From an uncultured Alcanivoracaceae bacterium (GTDB lineage Bacteria > Pseudomonadota > Gammaproteobacteria > Pseudomonadales > Alcanivoracaceae): DNA of 6,259 nucleotides. Numbering within the stretch: position 1 is the first letter of the stretch; each line of letters starts with the position of its first letter. Below the pieces are notes generated by a model. That model was not told the DNA's origin. It made no database searches and saw only the letters and a program-made list of their open reading frames with translations. The stretch covers positions 1 to 6,259 of the forward strand of contig CALEAR010000368.1 in the NCBI GenBank assembly GCA_937943665.1, given 5' to 3'. Shown piece after piece: positions 5,573 through 6,259 of this stretch. The translations under genes and the position numbers were made by a program.

Positions 5573-6259
5573 CGATGTGCGTCCTCCTTACGGGCATGGC
5601 CTAGGGAGAATAAATACGCAACCAATGCATCCTCTTCAGTGGCATCAGCTAGGCTTTTGCTATCCGCCGTAATGTATTGCTTAGCTTGTGCAGCTAGGAG
5701 CTTGGAGATGTCCTGGGTGGGCTTCACCTCTTCACCCGCAATCAGCGCCATTTGCTCAGCAATATCTTCATCGGTGTAAGGCACACCAAAGTGGTTTTTA
5801 AACACGTTCAAAGTGCGTTCCATGGTGTTCCACTTCACAGTGTTTTTTGCCAACCATGGGTAACCCGGCATGTTGGACTCTGGCACAACTAAGCGCGGAT
5901 CACGTAAGTGCTCACGGTGCCACTGCTCAGTGATGGGACGAAGACCCACACGTGCTAAGTCAGGACCCGTACGCTTGGAACCCCAAAGGAAGGGGTGCTC
6001 CCACACATCTTCACCCGCCACACTGTATGGACCAAAACGCTCGGTTTCAGCACGTAATGGACGCACCATTTGTGTGTGGCACACGTGACAGCCTTCGCGA
6101 ATATAAATATCACGGCCTGCCATCTCTAACGCTGTGTATGGACGTAAGTTTTGGTGCGGCTCTGTGGTCTCTTTTTGCCAGAACAGAGGGATAATCTCCA
6201 CCATGGCACCAAAGCTAACGATCATTAACACAAAAACAATTAGCAGACCGACTCTTTGT
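5569..6259 (-). CDS. ccoO: Cbb3-type cytochrome c oxidase mono-heme subunit CcoO (FixO), 5' end missing
   Basis: CcoO is the membrane-anchored mono-heme cytochrome c subunit that relays electrons from CcoP to CcoN. The frame is open to the window edge: before the GTG at 6231 it continues in frame with QRVGLLIVF, part of the N-terminal membrane anchor, so GTG 6231 is an internal Val and the true start is outside the window. Numbering from that Val, the anchor continues to about residue 18, followed by EIIPLF, the heme motif C48-H-V-C51-H52 in the family signature GRDIYIREGC..CHTQM, R-AETER(F)G, HPFLWGSKRTGPDLARVG (79-96), and the probable axial Met M121 in VPESNMPGYPWL. The C-terminal part (about 158-200) looks longer than in several relatives I can recall. 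The stop overlaps the ccoQ start by 4 bp. Confidence 0.97.
   Translation of the reverse strand, partial: QRVGLLIVFVLMIVSFGAMVEIIPLFWQKETTEPHQNLRPYTALEMAGRDIYIREGCHVCHTQMVRPLRAETERFGPYSVAGEDVWEHPFLWGSKRTGPDLARVGLRPITEQWHREHLRDPRLVVPESNMPGYPWLAKNTVKWNTMERTLNVFKNHFGVPYTDEDIAEQMALIAGEEVKPTQDISKLLAAQAKQYITADSKSLADATEEDALVAYLFSLGHARKEDAHR
5583..5589 (-). promoter_or_regulatory. Ribosome binding site of ccoQ inside the end of ccoO
   Basis: AAGGAGG lies 10 bases before the ccoQ ATG and is formed by the Lys-Glu-Asp codons in the ccoO tail. The spacing is slightly long but the match to the anti-Shine-Dalgarno sequence is strong, supporting the short ccoQ gene. Confidence 0.75.

Noticed and set aside
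6223..6231. GTG at 6231 or ATG at 6225 as the start of ccoO
   Set aside because: The frame remains open upstream to the window edge and encodes more of the CcoO membrane anchor (QRVGLLIVF), so the real start lies outside the window.
1..6259. FNR/ANR boxes (TTGAT-N4-ATCAA) for oxygen control
   Set aside because: No convincing match was seen, and the lack of intergenic space leaves no place for one; the oxygen-responsive promoter is expected upstream of ccoN, outside the window.

Overview
The window is a single, tightly packed minus-strand operon for a cbb3-type (C-family) heme-copper cytochrome c oxidase and its assembly factors. The order in the direction of transcription (right to left) is ccoO (5' end cut off by the window edge), ccoQ, ccoP, ccoG, ccoH, ccoI, ccoS, then the first 17 codons of a further gene that is probably the TauE/SafE-like membrane protein usually found after ccoS. 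ccoN, the catalytic subunit gene, is expected just beyond the right edge. The gene order and the protein sequences suggest a gammaproteobacterium with moderate GC, perhaps a marine one. I cannot name a genus from this stretch.

Layout: 5569-6259 holds the mono-heme subunit CcoO; 5405-5572 holds the 55-residue CcoQ; 4477-5412 holds the di-heme subunit CcoP; 3069-4475 holds the iron-sulfur membrane protein CcoG; 2588-3097 holds CcoH; 198-2585 holds the copper P-type ATPase CcoI; 46-228 holds the small CcoS; 1-53 holds the start of the next gene. No stretch longer than 2 bases lies outside a gene. Every junction is an overlap (4, 8, 29, 31 or 8 bp) or a gap of 1-2 bases, so the genes are probably co-transcribed and translationally coupled. 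No promoter, FNR/ANR box, terminator, RNA gene, mobile element or CRISPR is visible; the operon promoter should lie upstream of ccoN, outside the window.

How the parts work together: CcoN, CcoO and CcoP form the proton-pumping terminal oxidase used at low oxygen. CcoO and CcoP carry covalent c-type hemes and pass electrons to CcoN. CcoQ stabilises the complex. CcoG handles copper redox chemistry, CcoI moves copper across the inner membrane for the CuB centre, and CcoH and CcoS are needed for assembly and cofactor insertion.

The content is well-known biology and I find no undescribed system. The points worth a second look are small: strong inverted repeats shortly after the start codons of ccoG and ccoI, a quasi-palindrome covering the ccoH start codon inside the ccoG/ccoH overlap, a run of genes whose last codons double as the next gene's ribosome binding site, and an apparently lengthened C-terminal region in CcoO.
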